From the NCBI GenBank assembly GCA_028244835.1, contig JAOKBJ010000002.1, positions 138,942 through 202,941 of the forward strand: a stretch of 64,000 nt of DNA, written 5' to 3'. Position 1 is the first letter of the stretch. Every line of letters begins with the position of its first letter. Origin of the DNA: Methylophilaceae bacterium. Its GTDB lineage: Bacteria; Pseudomonadota; Gammaproteobacteria; Burkholderiales; Methylophilaceae. Both the position numbers and the translations under genes were made by a program. Below, piece by piece: positions 10,855-20,617 of this stretch. Under the pieces are notes generated by a model. The model did no database searches, was not told the origin of the DNA, and saw only the letters and a program-made list of their open reading frames with translations.

Positions 10855-11316
10855 TCAGAAAGTTTTAAGAAGATTAAATAACTTTTTTCTATCAGCCTCA
10901 TTCACTTTTTCTGCTATCAATAAAATTCTTCCTTTTTTTGAAATTGAAATCTCAGAGTGTGCTAAATTAGTTGCTGGCTTAAATTTAAATTCTGCCCACT
11001 GTCGAACGAAATTAAATTTTTTTATATTTTTTCTATTTACAAATGAAATGATAATATTAAATTTATCAATTTTGATCTCTTCGTAATAAGAACTTTTTAA
11101 TGCTGTTATGTATAAAGCATAGCCCAAGAAAATAACTTCAACTCCATAAAAAGGAATTGCTAAATACAAATTAATCATACTTAATACCACAGCAATTATT
11201 AATATAAACAAAGCGAAAGTTATATAGATTCTTTTTAACAACTTCCAGGACATAGCAGGATTAGGGCGAATAATTAATTGGTGCTCATCCTTATTTAAGA
11301 GTGTATGTTCAATCAT
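10855..11316 (-). CDS. DUF2244-family integral membrane protein
   Basis: About 150 aa, two TM helices after 'IIRPNPAMSWK', C-terminal RQWAEFKF; located next to cox genes. Confidence 0.7.
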   Translation of the reverse strand: MIEHTLLNKDEHQLIIRPNPAMSWKLLKRIYITFALFILIIAVVLSMINLYLAIPFYGVEVIFLGYALYITALKSSYYEEIKIDKFNIIISFVNRKNIKKFNFVRQWAEFKFKPATNLAHSEISISKKGRILLIAEKVNEADRKKLFNLLKTF

Positions 11317-11381
11317 AGTATTTACGATTAGATAAAGAAGATATAATTCAAAATTAAATAACTTTTAATTATATAATTAAT

Positions 11382-11468
11382 TGGTGCCGAGAGCGAGAAT
11401 CGAACTCGCACGCTATTACTAGCGCTGGATTTTGAATCCAGTGCGTCTACCAGTTCCGCCATCCCGGC
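11382..11468 (-). tRNA. tRNA-Leu(CAA)
   Basis: Reverse complement GCCGGGATGGCGGAACTGGTAGACGCACTGGATTCAAAATCCAGCGCTAGTAATAGCGTGCGAGTTCGATTCTCGCTCTCGGCACCA; 87 nt, long variable arm, encoded CCA, anticodon loop TTCAAAA. Confidence 0.96.
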
Positions 11469-11504
11469 AAGATAGAGTGGCATTATAACAAGCTATAACA
11501 TTAA

Positions 11505-12542
11505 ATGAATATTGAAAATTTTAATTACGAACTACCAAATAAATTAATAGCCCAACACCCTCCAAAGAATCGCGGTGATAGTAAGTTGTTACTAGCTAAT
11601 CCTGTTGAGAATAGATTTAAAGATTTATCATTTCAAAATTTTATCAGCCTTTTGCGCCCTAATGATTTAGTTATCTTTAATAATACTAGAGTTATAAAAG
11701 CTAGACTGTTCGGAAAAAAAGAGACTGGGGGTAAGGTTGAAATTTTAATTGAGCAAGTTCTTGAAGATCAAAAAGCATTAGTAATGATTAAATCATCAAA
11801 AAAAATAAATATGGATCTTAAAATAATACTTACAAATGATTATGTAATTCAAATTATTGAAAGAAAAGAAAAGTTATTCTTAATACAACTAAATCAAGGG
11901 TCATTTCACGAGTTAATGGATTCATATGGGCATGTCCCTTTGCCTCCATACATAAATCGACCAGATGAAATAGATGACATTGAAAGATATCAAACTGTAT
12001 TTGCAAAAAATAAAGGTGCTATTGCTGCTCCAACCGCTGGGCTGCATTTTTCTCAGGCTGATTTCGAGTTATTTAATCAAAAAAAAATTAATTACACTTT
12101 TATAACCCTACATGTCGGTTCTGGAACATTTCAGCCAGTTAAAGTTAAAGATATAAACCTACATGCTATGCACAGTGAAAAATTTGAAATTACAAATGAA
12201 ACAAAAAAGAAAATTGAAGTGACTAAAAAAACAGGTGGCCGAATAATTGCAATAGGGACAACAGTTCTTCGTGCATTAGAGAGTTCATATATTAACGATG
12301 AAATTATGACTGGGCATCAAGAAACAAAAATTTTTATAAAGCCTGGATATAACTTTAAATTAGTTGATAGTTTATTTACTAATTTTCACCTGCCTAAAAG
12401 TACATTACTTATGTTAGTGTCTGCTTTTGCTGGTTTTGAATTTACAAAAAAAATGTATAGTCATGCAATAGAAAAAAATTATCGTTTTTTTAGCTACGGC
12501 GATGCAATGTTTATTGAACAAAACTTTATAAATAATGACTAA
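11505..12542 (+). CDS. queA: S-adenosylmethionine:tRNA ribosyltransferase-isomerase
   Basis: FNYELPNKLIAQHPPKNRGDSKLL, AAPTAGLHFS, LHVGSGTFQPV. Confidence 0.96.
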   Translation: MNIENFNYELPNKLIAQHPPKNRGDSKLLLANPVENRFKDLSFQNFISLLRPNDLVIFNNTRVIKARLFGKKETGGKVEILIEQVLEDQKALVMIKSSKKINMDLKIILTNDYVIQIIERKEKLFLIQLNQGSFHELMDSYGHVPLPPYINRPDEIDDIERYQTVFAKNKGAIAAPTAGLHFSQADFELFNQKKINYTFITLHVGSGTFQPVKVKDINLHAMHSEKFEITNETKKKIEVTKKTGGRIIAIGTTVLRALESSYINDEIMTGHQETKIFIKPGYNFKLVDSLFTNFHLPKSTLLMLVSAFAGFEFTKKMYSHAIEKNYRFFSYGDAMFIEQNFINND

Positions 12543-12567
12543 CAATTTATTAACATTAGGAAATAAC

Positions 12568-13440
12568 ATGCTTAAAAATATACTTATATTAGTTTGCCTA
12601 GTAATTTTGAATTCCAGCTATACGTATGCTGAAATAAATCAAAATGCTGAATTTATTTTTAAAATAAATCTTGCAAAAAAACCAACTACCAGGCCTCAGA
12701 CAATTGCTTACGTTCCAGGTGAAAAAAAATATTATGTTGCAGATGGAGGATTAGCTGCTCGTGGTTCTGACTATGAGGCTCCAATTTCAAAATCTCTTAT
12801 TCATACGTTCGATGAAACTGGAAAATATATAGAGTCCACAAGGGCTGGTTTTGATAATCGATCGATTTATTTTAATGAAAAATCTCTGAAACTAGAAACA
12901 ATTACATACAATGTATCAACTGCTGCAGGATTTGCGCCAATGACAGGTATTTTTTCATTGGAATTAGATGAAAAGGGTTTATTGACTTCAAAATCAGCAG
13001 TTGTTTCGCAACCATCTGCGTCATTTGGAAGTGCAGGAACAATGCCGACATACGATCCAAAAAGTAATCTATATTATGCAAAACAAGAAAATTCTAATCG
13101 TGTTTTTGTATTGGATGGTAAATCTAAAGAATTAAAAAAAGAAATTGAATTGGACTTCGAAACACCTAAAGTATTTCATCATGATGTTGCCTCAAATTTT
13201 GTAGCTTTTACAGGACAAACTAATGAAGAGTTAATTTTATTAGATGTTGATCATAAAAGATTTCTTGTCTATAACAAAGATGGGGAGTATCAAGGATCAA
13301 GCGCACTTCCTAAGTCCTTAAAGATTAGATCACAAAATCACTTCAATGGTTTAGGCTATACGATAAATGGTTACTACTTTCTCTATATAGATTCGGATGG
13401 TGAATTTGGAAGCTATCATGCCTATAAGGTGCTTAAGTAG
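12568..13440 (+). CDS. Exported protein of unknown function, possible beta-propeller
   Basis: Signal peptide from the ATG at 12568 (RBS-like AGGAAA upstream); repeated short hydrophobic/aromatic blades; no recognised family. Confidence 0.6.
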   Translation: MLKNILILVCLVILNSSYTYAEINQNAEFIFKINLAKKPTTRPQTIAYVPGEKKYYVADGGLAARGSDYEAPISKSLIHTFDETGKYIESTRAGFDNRSIYFNEKSLKLETITYNVSTAAGFAPMTGIFSLELDEKGLLTSKSAVVSQPSASFGSAGTMPTYDPKSNLYYAKQENSNRVFVLDGKSKELKKEIELDFETPKVFHHDVASNFVAFTGQTNEELILLDVDHKRFLVYNKDGEYQGSSALPKSLKIRSQNHFNGLGYTINGYYFLYIDSDGEFGSYHAYKVLK

Positions 13441-13491
13441 ATCTTTTTTAAACAACAACTACAAGCTTGAGACAAATATAAGAGTAACCGA

Positions 13492-14721
13492 TCAATTTAA
13501 ATATTCTTTTAGAGATGATAAATCAATTAACTCAGACTCTTCAGCACGTCTGTTTTTATATTCTAGCTTCTTTGCTTCAATAGTTTTATCACTTATCGTA
13601 ATACGATGCGGTATACCCAATAACTCTGCCTCACTAAACATTACACCTGGTCTTAATCCCCTATCGTCCAAAAGAACATCAAAACCTAAACCTAACAATT
13701 CATTATAAATAGAGTCCGTTACTTTTTTAACTTCCTCGTTTTTATCATAGCCAATTGGCGTAAGAATTACTTCAAATGGAGCAATAGAACTTGGAAATAT
13801 AATACCCTTTTCGTCATGTCCTTGCTCTATTGCTGCAGCCACAATCCTTGAAACGCCAATACCATAACAACCCATCAATAAGGGTTGAGGCTTTCCTGAT
13901 TCATCAATAAATTCTGCTTTCATAGCTTCAGAATATTTTGTTCCTAACTGAAAAATATGCCCTATTTCAATTCCGCGACATGTTTTTAATTTGTCTCGAT
14001 CAGGATGGTTTTTAGCTACTTCACTATTAGCAGCAAAATCTGTCTCTTCACTATAAACAAGCTCATCTTCTCCAGAATCTGCTAAAACATGAAATTCATG
14101 AGAGCCATCACCACCTATTGCGCCATTATCAGCCTGAACTGCCCTAAAATTTAAACCTATAGCTTCAAATATTTCACTGTATGTCTTATACATTTTCTCA
14201 TAAGTTTTTTTTAAACAATCGATATCTGTATGAAATGAATATGAATCTTTCATTAAAAACTCTCTTGCACGCATGACGCCAAATCTAGGCCTTATCTCAT
14301 CTCTAAACTTAGTTTGTATCTGATAAAAATTAATAGGTAGCTGCTTATAGCTATTAATTTCCTTTCTCACAATATCGGTTATTACTTCTTCATGTGTAGG
14401 CCCGAAACAAAAAAGACGATCATGCCTATCTTTTATTTTAAGCATTTGGGGTCCAAATACATCCCATCGGTCAGATTCTTCCCAAAGCTCCGATGGTTGA
14501 ATTGCCGGCATAAGTAACTCAATTGCCCCTGCTTCATTCATTTTTAATCTAATAATAGATTCAATTTTTTTTAGTATTCTTAATCCCATCGGCATCCAAC
14601 TATAGAGGCCTGATCCTAGACGACGAATTAAGCCTGCACGAATCATTAATTTATGACTAATTATTTCTGCCTCAGCAGGAGCTTCTTTAAGAGAAGAAAT
14701 ATAGAATTTAGATGCAAGCAT
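13492..14721 (-). CDS. proS: Prolyl-tRNA synthetase lacking the INS (YbaK-like) editing insertion
   Basis: Class II motifs [57 protein letters not shown]; only 409 aa; [30 protein letters not shown] joins almost directly to [12 protein letters not shown]. Confidence 0.95.
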   Translation of the reverse strand: MLASKFYISSLKEAPAEAEIISHKLMIRAGLIRRLGSGLYSWMPMGLRILKKIESIIRLKMNEAGAIELLMPAIQPSELWEESDRWDVFGPQMLKIKDRHDRLFCFGPTHEEVITDIVRKEINSYKQLPINFYQIQTKFRDEIRPRFGVMRAREFLMKDSYSFHTDIDCLKKTYEKMYKTYSEIFEAIGLNFRAVQADNGAIGGDGSHEFHVLADSGEDELVYSEETDFAANSEVAKNHPDRDKLKTCRGIEIGHIFQLGTKYSEAMKAEFIDESGKPQPLLMGCYGIGVSRIVAAAIEQGHDEKGIIFPSSIAPFEVILTPIGYDKNEEVKKVTDSIYNELLGLGFDVLLDDRGLRPGVMFSEAELLGIPHRITISDKTIEAKKLEYKNRRAEESELIDLSSLKEYLN

Positions 14722-14734
14722 AGTTATATTTTTA

Positions 14735-15220
14735 TTACTTTGTTAATTTTGATAATTCTTTTATATCTTGCCACAATTTTTTCTTTTTCTCTGGATTTTC
14801 AACCATTTCTTTTAATGAAACAGTCGAAATATATGGAATAGTTAAATTTTCTTTCTCAATTAATTTATCTTGTCCCTGTTCAAGAAATATTAAATACTCA
14901 CAAAGTTTGATTTCAATTTCAAGCTCAGACTCTTGGATTATTTTTAGAGGTTGCAGCTGTGTCAACTTATTTGACAGTGTATCTAAATAGTTGCTAATTT
15001 TTTTAAATAATTTTAATTCTATAGCGTCAGAGGAATTAAAAATTGGCGCAACAAATAAAATAATATTTTTATCTAGGTTAATTTTTTTTAAATAAAATAT
15101 AGCTAAATTAGTTGGTGATTGATTCTTCTTAACTTCCCTTTTTTTTAAAAGAGTTACCCAGATCGGATTTAAACCAAGTTCATCATAAATTAATGACTCA
15201 TTAATTATGTCTTTGTTCAT
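14735..15220 (-). CDS. Putative DNA polymerase III psi (HolD)-like or UDG-derived protein
   Basis: 161 aa from internal ATG at 15220 overlapping the rimI stop; N-terminal [15 protein letters not shown], central ILFVAP, C-terminal [23 protein letters not shown]; adjacent to rimI. Confidence 0.5.
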   Translation of the reverse strand: MNKDIINESLIYDELGLNPIWVTLLKKREVKKNQSPTNLAIFYLKKINLDKNIILFVAPIFNSSDAIELKLFKKISNYLDTLSNKLTQLQPLKIIQESELEIEIKLCEYLIFLEQGQDKLIEKENLTIPYISTVSLKEMVENPEKKKKLWQDIKELSKLTK

Positions 15221-15666
15221 AAAGCTAGCCCCATTAAAATTGCATCTTCTTTGCCACAATTATTTTGATAATAATTATTTCGGATTCCGATTTCATTAAA
15301 CCCATTTTTTTCGTACAGTCGAATTGCTGATAAATTAGATTTCCTCACTTCAAGAAAAATATTAATAATATTCACTTTTCTACATTCGCTAAAAATATCT
15401 TGAAGTATTTGGTTTCCAAAACCTTTTTTTTGCTGCCCTGGCTTTATAGTTATATTTAATAATTCACACTCATCTGCAGAAAATAAAATAACATAATAGC
15501 CAATAATATCATTTTCACTTTTTAAAACCTTAAATAAATTCTTAGCATTATATGAATCAATAAAAATTTTTTTGGTCCATGGGGTAAAATGGCACTTGTT
15601 TTCAATTCTAACAACGTCAGCCAGATCTTCTTTAACAAATAACTGTATTTTATTATTCTTGGTCAT
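15217..15666 (-). CDS. rimI: Ribosomal protein S18 alanine N-acetyltransferase
   Basis: GNAT motifs ITIKPGQQKKGFGNQIL, FLEVRKSNLSAIRLYEKNGFNEIGIRNNYY. Confidence 0.92.
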   Translation of the reverse strand: MTKNNKIQLFVKEDLADVVRIENKCHFTPWTKKIFIDSYNAKNLFKVLKSENDIIGYYVILFSADECELLNITIKPGQQKKGFGNQILQDIFSECRKVNIINIFLEVRKSNLSAIRLYEKNGFNEIGIRNNYYQNNCGKEDAILMGLAL

Positions 15667-15675
15667 CTAAATAAA

Positions 15676-16356
15676 TTATTTATGGCTAAGCCTTTCTTTT
15701 GTAGTTTGAGCTACTTTATTTCTAATATAAATTGGAGTAGCATTTTTTAAATCAAACTCATTTCCAAATTGGCCAACAGACAGAGTCGCGATTGCCGAAG
15801 CTAGCGAACATTCGCCTTCAAAATAATCTAACTCAATATCACTATACTGGGATTTAAATTGTTCCTTATAGAGACTCAACCCAGAACCAATAACTATTGC
15901 TTTTGTTATTTTTGGTGGCTTAGGTAATTCAGTTGGATTAAAAACTCCTGGCTCTATGAAGGAAGTTATAGTTTTATTTTTATTTTTATATATCCCCAAA
16001 TAAACTTGTCCCATCCTTGCGTCAATGCACGAGATAGTATTTTCATGTTTTGATAAAAGAGCTAAAGCCTCAAGCGTATTAACACCAATAATTGGTAAAT
16101 TATTAGCGTAAGCAATACCGTAAGAGATGCCGCAAGCAACTCTAATACCAGTAAAGGAGCCTGGACCTGCACCAAAAGCAATAGCATCTATGTCTTTTAT
16201 ATCTAAATTACTTTCCCTTAATAATATTTTTATTTCTGGGATAATATTTCCAGAATAATCTTTGCCTGAAGGAAAGCTTTTTTCGGTAATTACCTTTTCT
16301 GCTAACAAGGCAATTGAAATAACCTCAGTACAAGTATCTATTGATAATATTTTCAT
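15676..16356 (-). CDS. tsaB: tRNA threonylcarbamoyladenosine biosynthesis protein TsaB
   Basis: MKILSIDTCTEVISIAL, GAGPGSFTGIRVACGI, GVNTLEALA. Confidence 0.95.
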   Translation of the reverse strand: MKILSIDTCTEVISIALLAEKVITEKSFPSGKDYSGNIIPEIKILLRESNLDIKDIDAIAFGAGPGSFTGIRVACGISYGIAYANNLPIIGVNTLEALALLSKHENTISCIDARMGQVYLGIYKNKNKTITSFIEPGVFNPTELPKPPKITKAIVIGSGLSLYKEQFKSQYSDIELDYFEGECSLASAIATLSVGQFGNEFDLKNATPIYIRNKVAQTTKERLSHK

Positions 16357-16363
16357 TTAAGCA

Positions 16364-18307
16364 TTATAAATCTTTTAAGAATTCTATTACATCATTTTGC
16401 TCTCTTGTTCTTTTAAAATCGGGTAAGCTACGCCAAAAATTTTTCCCATAGGGTTTAGATACAATTCTTTGGTCACATATCATCAATACTCCCTTATCCA
16501 TTTCATCACGGATTAACCTTCCTGCTCCCTGTTTTAGTGAAATAATTGCTTTTGGTAGCTGAAAAGTCATAAATGCATTAATACCTTTCGCTGAAAGCAT
16601 ATTAATTTTGGATTCAAATATCGGATCTCCGGGAGACTGGAATGGGAGTTTGTCAATAATTACTAATGACAGATTAGATCCCCTTACATCTACTCCCTCC
16701 CAAAAGCTTAAAGAACCGATTAAAATGGCATTCCCATGGACTTTGAATTGCTCCAATATTTTTGTTTTAGAACCGCTACCCTGGGTCAAGATTGGGTAAC
16801 TAATATTATTTTTTTTAAACTCATCTTTTAATAAAGTAGTTATTTCATTCATTGACTTAATACTTGTTGATAAAATAAATGATCTTCCCTTAGCGGCAAC
16901 AATTAATGGGTAAATTTGGCTTACCAAATGAATGTTAAATAATCTACTTGAAGTTTCTGGCATCTCTTTAGGCACATATAAATATGCATTTTTAGAGTAA
17001 TTAAAAGGACTTTTCAGTAATTTAGTTTTTGCATTTTCTAATCCCATTAATGATTGAAAATGATCAAAACTAGAATTAACAGCTAACGTTGCCGAAGTAA
17101 AAATCCAAGCTGTATCATTGTTCTCCTGAAATCTTCTAAAATTATCTGCAACACTTATTGGTGTTATATTGAACTGAACTGATTTAAAAAATATCTCGAT
17201 CCAGTAAACATAGTTCTGATCGGTACCTTTATTCCAATTTTTTAATTTAGAAATAATCTCTTCGGTTCGGTCTAAAAGTTTTTTAAACTCTAAATCTTGC
17301 TCAATATATTCGTTAAAAAATTTATAAAGCTTGTCAAGTTCACTCATTAAATCTTTTATTTTTTCTTTAAAAGAATCTAATTTTTCTATTTTTTCAACAC
17401 CAATTCTCTGATTTCTTTGATCAAAAAAGGAACTCAATGAATCAGCTATATCTATTATGGATTTTGATAATTTTGATAATTTTAATAAATTTTCTTTATC
17501 TTTAACATGTTTAGAAAGGGTCTGCTGCGAATCCTGAATCAAATAAATAATTTGATTTGTAGAAATATTTTGACCAAAAAATATGGAAGCAATCTCGGGT
17601 ATTTGATGTGCTTCATCAAAAATAACAGTACTTGCTTTTGGTAAAATTTCTGACAATTCTGCATCTTTTAAAACCAAATCAGCAAAAAAAAGATGGTGAT
17701 TAACAATTACAACCTCAGATATGATTGCTTTTTTTCTTGCCTTTATTACAAAACATGTTTTATAAAATTCACAATCCTGGCCCAAACAATTTTCTTTAGT
17801 TGAGGTAACAAGTGGCCATATAGTTGATTTCTCTGGAATATTGTTGAATTCAGATATCTCTCCTACCTCACTATGATCTGAAATTTTCTTTATTTCATGT
17901 ATATATTTTGCGTCTTCTTTATTTAAAAATTGGCCTTCAAGTAAAGAATTTTCCATTCTTAACTGGCAAATATAATTTGATCTTCCCTTGAGAATATTGA
18001 TATCTACAGGAATTTTCAGTGCATCACGAATTGTTGGTATATCTTTAAAAAAAAGTTGATCCTGTAAATTTTTAGTTGCAGTGGAAATAACCACTTTTCC
18101 CCCATTTATTAGAGCTGGGGCTAGATATGAGAATGTTTTTCCTACGCCTGTTCCAGCTTCCACAATCAATGAATTTTTCTCTTCTATTGCTTCATTAACT
18201 ATCTTAGCCATCTCAACTTGATCTTTTCGCTCGTGAAAATTACTCACAGCCTCGCTAAGAGGCCCTGAATTTTTAAAAAATTCTTCTATTATTTTTTGTT
18301 TTTTCAT
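16364..18307 (-). CDS. dinG: ATP-dependent DNA helicase, DinG/YoaA family
   Basis: VEAGTGVGKTFSYLAPAL, VIFDEAHQ (DEAH), Fe-S cysteine region CLGQDCEFYKTC, QGAGRLIRDEMDKG. Confidence 0.92.
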   Translation of the reverse strand: MKKQKIIEEFFKNSGPLSEAVSNFHERKDQVEMAKIVNEAIEEKNSLIVEAGTGVGKTFSYLAPALINGGKVVISTATKNLQDQLFFKDIPTIRDALKIPVDINILKGRSNYICQLRMENSLLEGQFLNKEDAKYIHEIKKISDHSEVGEISEFNNIPEKSTIWPLVTSTKENCLGQDCEFYKTCFVIKARKKAIISEVVIVNHHLFFADLVLKDAELSEILPKASTVIFDEAHQIPEIASIFFGQNISTNQIIYLIQDSQQTLSKHVKDKENLLKLSKLSKSIIDIADSLSSFFDQRNQRIGVEKIEKLDSFKEKIKDLMSELDKLYKFFNEYIEQDLEFKKLLDRTEEIISKLKNWNKGTDQNYVYWIEIFFKSVQFNITPISVADNFRRFQENNDTAWIFTSATLAVNSSFDHFQSLMGLENAKTKLLKSPFNYSKNAYLYVPKEMPETSSRLFNIHLVSQIYPLIVAAKGRSFILSTSIKSMNEITTLLKDEFKKNNISYPILTQGSGSKTKILEQFKVHGNAILIGSLSFWEGVDVRGSNLSLVIIDKLPFQSPGDPIFESKINMLSAKGINAFMTFQLPKAIISLKQGAGRLIRDEMDKGVLMICDQRIVSKPYGKNFWRSLPDFKRTREQNDVIEFLKDL

Positions 18308-18534
18308 TTAACTTTTAAATTTACCATTGATGTCAGGAACTAAAATGAGAGACTATAAGTCTGAAGTTAAATTGTCGGAAATTCTTTAAACAGTTTAGTG
18401 TTTTTTTCAGTTAACGACAATTTTTTATATATAATATTGTTTTTCATAATTAATTCTATTCTCTTACATTATGGGGATGATTTGATGTATATTCTGATTT
18501 ATAAACTAACTAATATTTGAGATGAAAGCTTAAT

Positions 18535-19944
18535 ATGCGAACAAAACTAGAAAAATTTACATTAATCCTTGGTGGGGCAATTGTTGGCATTCTCCTCAGC
18601 ATCAATCTTCCAGTCTTTGCCGATAAGACAAAATCTTCAACCCTTCCAATAGATGATCTTAGAACATTTGCTGAAGTATTTGGGAAAATAAAATCTGATT
18701 ATGTTGAGCCTATAGCAGATAAAAAATTAATTAACGAGGCATTAAATGGCATGCTATCTGGCTTAGATCCACATTCAACTTTTTTAGACTTAGATCATTT
18801 TAAAGACCTTCAACAGGGAACCACTGGAGATTTTGGCGGGCTTGGGATTGAAGTTGGCATGGAAGATGGATATGTTTTAGTTGTATCCCCTATTGAAGAT
18901 ACACCTGCATACAAGGCTGGATTAAAAAGTGGTGATCTAATTATGAAGCTTGATACTACAGCTGTAAAAGGTTTAACCTTAACTGAAGCTATAAAATTAA
19001 TGAGAGGGAAGCCAGGTACGTCAATAGTTTTAAAAGTTTTAAGGAAAGGTGTTGATATCCCTTTTGATATAAAAGTGACTAGAGCTCAGATTAAAACAAA
19101 AAGTGTTAAAGCCAAGCTTGTTGAACCAAACTATGCATATATTAGAGTTACACAATTTCAAGAAAGAACTGGAGAAGATCTTGCTATTGCACTAAAAAAA
19201 CTTAGAGTCGAGAACAAATTTGCTTTTAATGGAATCATTCTTGATATGAGAAATAATCCTGGGGGACTTCTTAATTCATCAGTAGCAGTATCTGCTGCCT
19301 TTTTAAAAGAAGGTGATTTAGTAGTTTATACAGAAGGGCGAGCTCCTGATTCAAAAATGAATCTAACAACATCCCCTGAGAATTTTGTTAGGAATGATCC
19401 TAAAAAAAATAATTTTCTGAAAGATTTACCTTCTGATATTAAAGATACGCCAATGGTAGTTCTTATTAATAATGGATCTGCTTCAGCCTCAGAAATTGTT
19501 GCAGGCGCATTACAAGATCATAAACGCGCACTAATTGTTGGCACTAGAAGTTTTGGTAAGGGCTCAGTTCAAAGTATTCTTCCTATGGCAAATGGAACTG
19601 CCATTAAACTCACGACTGCAAGATACTTCACCCCTAATGGAAGATCTATCCAAGGAAAAGGTATTGAGCCAGATGTAATTGTAGATGATGGAATGGATGA
19701 ATTTGCCATTCGTGAAGCAGATTTAAATAATACATTATCTAACCCTGAAGAAGGTAAGAAGGAAGATCTCAAGAAAAATATGAATGGAGATACAAAACTT
19801 GAGGAAATAAAAGAAGGTCCTACCGATGATGGGGCAGCAGCGTTACGGAATTTCAAGCCTATAAAATTTGGTGAAAAAGATGATAAGCAATTTAATGAAG
19901 CATTAAATATTCTTAAGGGTATTGATCTTTATCAAAAAAACTAA
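18535..19944 (+). CDS. ctpA: Carboxyl-terminal processing protease (S41)
   Basis: PDZ GGLGIEVGMEDGYVLVVSPIEDTPAYKAGLKSGD; catalytic NNGSASASEIVAGALQDHKRA; GTRSFGKGSVQ. Confidence 0.95.
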   Translation: MRTKLEKFTLILGGAIVGILLSINLPVFADKTKSSTLPIDDLRTFAEVFGKIKSDYVEPIADKKLINEALNGMLSGLDPHSTFLDLDHFKDLQQGTTGDFGGLGIEVGMEDGYVLVVSPIEDTPAYKAGLKSGDLIMKLDTTAVKGLTLTEAIKLMRGKPGTSIVLKVLRKGVDIPFDIKVTRAQIKTKSVKAKLVEPNYAYIRVTQFQERTGEDLAIALKKLRVENKFAFNGIILDMRNNPGGLLNSSVAVSAAFLKEGDLVVYTEGRAPDSKMNLTTSPENFVRNDPKKNNFLKDLPSDIKDTPMVVLINNGSASASEIVAGALQDHKRALIVGTRSFGKGSVQSILPMANGTAIKLTTARYFTPNGRSIQGKGIEPDVIVDDGMDEFAIREADLNNTLSNPEEGKKEDLKKNMNGDTKLEEIKEGPTDDGAAALRNFKPIKFGEKDDKQFNEALNILKGIDLYQKN

Positions 19945-19963
19945 CTTACCAAATTAATAGATA

Positions 19964-20587
19964 ATGCTTGATTCAATAATTAATGAATTTGATAAAGCTC
20001 TAAAGGTGTTAACTGTAGATACGCCTGCGCAAAGAACAAGACCTGATGTTGATATTAAAGATTCGCTTTCTTTAACATCTAAAGAAAGAAAAAACCATAG
20101 TAAATTCATGCGAGTCAACCACTCAGGAGAGATATGTGCACAAGCATTATATCGAGGACAACTTCTCTTTAATAAAAATACTAAAATTCAAAAACAGTTA
20201 GAAGATGCTGCAACTGAAGAACTTGATCACCTAGCATGGTGTCAATTAAGGATTAGAGAGCTAAATGGTAGGACGAGCTATCTCAACCCAATGCTCTACA
20301 TAGGTTCTTTTGCTATTGGAAGTATTGCTAGTATTATTGATGAGAAATATAACTTAGGTTTTTTGTCAGAAACAGAAAAACAAGTGTCATCTCACCTAGA
20401 AAATCATTTAAGCAAAATCTCTACAAAAGATAAAAAAACAATTGCTATAATTAAGCAAATGAAAGAAGAGGAAGAAAAGCATGAGGCTTCAGCAAAATTA
20501 ATGGGAGCAAAAGAATTACCAAGCTTTATTAACGAGGCTATGAAATTAACATCTAAAATTATGACCGAGTCAACATTTAGAATTTAA
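19964..20587 (+). CDS. coq7: 2-polyprenyl-3-methyl-6-methoxy-1,4-benzoquinone monooxygenase
   Basis: MRVNHSGEICAQALYRGQ and EELDHLAWCQLRIREL di-iron motifs. Confidence 0.95.
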   Translation: MLDSIINEFDKALKVLTVDTPAQRTRPDVDIKDSLSLTSKERKNHSKFMRVNHSGEICAQALYRGQLLFNKNTKIQKQLEDAATEELDHLAWCQLRIRELNGRTSYLNPMLYIGSFAIGSIASIIDEKYNLGFLSETEKQVSSHLENHLSKISTKDKKTIAIIKQMKEEEEKHEASAKLMGAKELPSFINEAMKLTSKIMTESTFRI

Positions 20588-20617
20588 ATAAAATTCTTTT
20601 TATCATATAATTCATCA

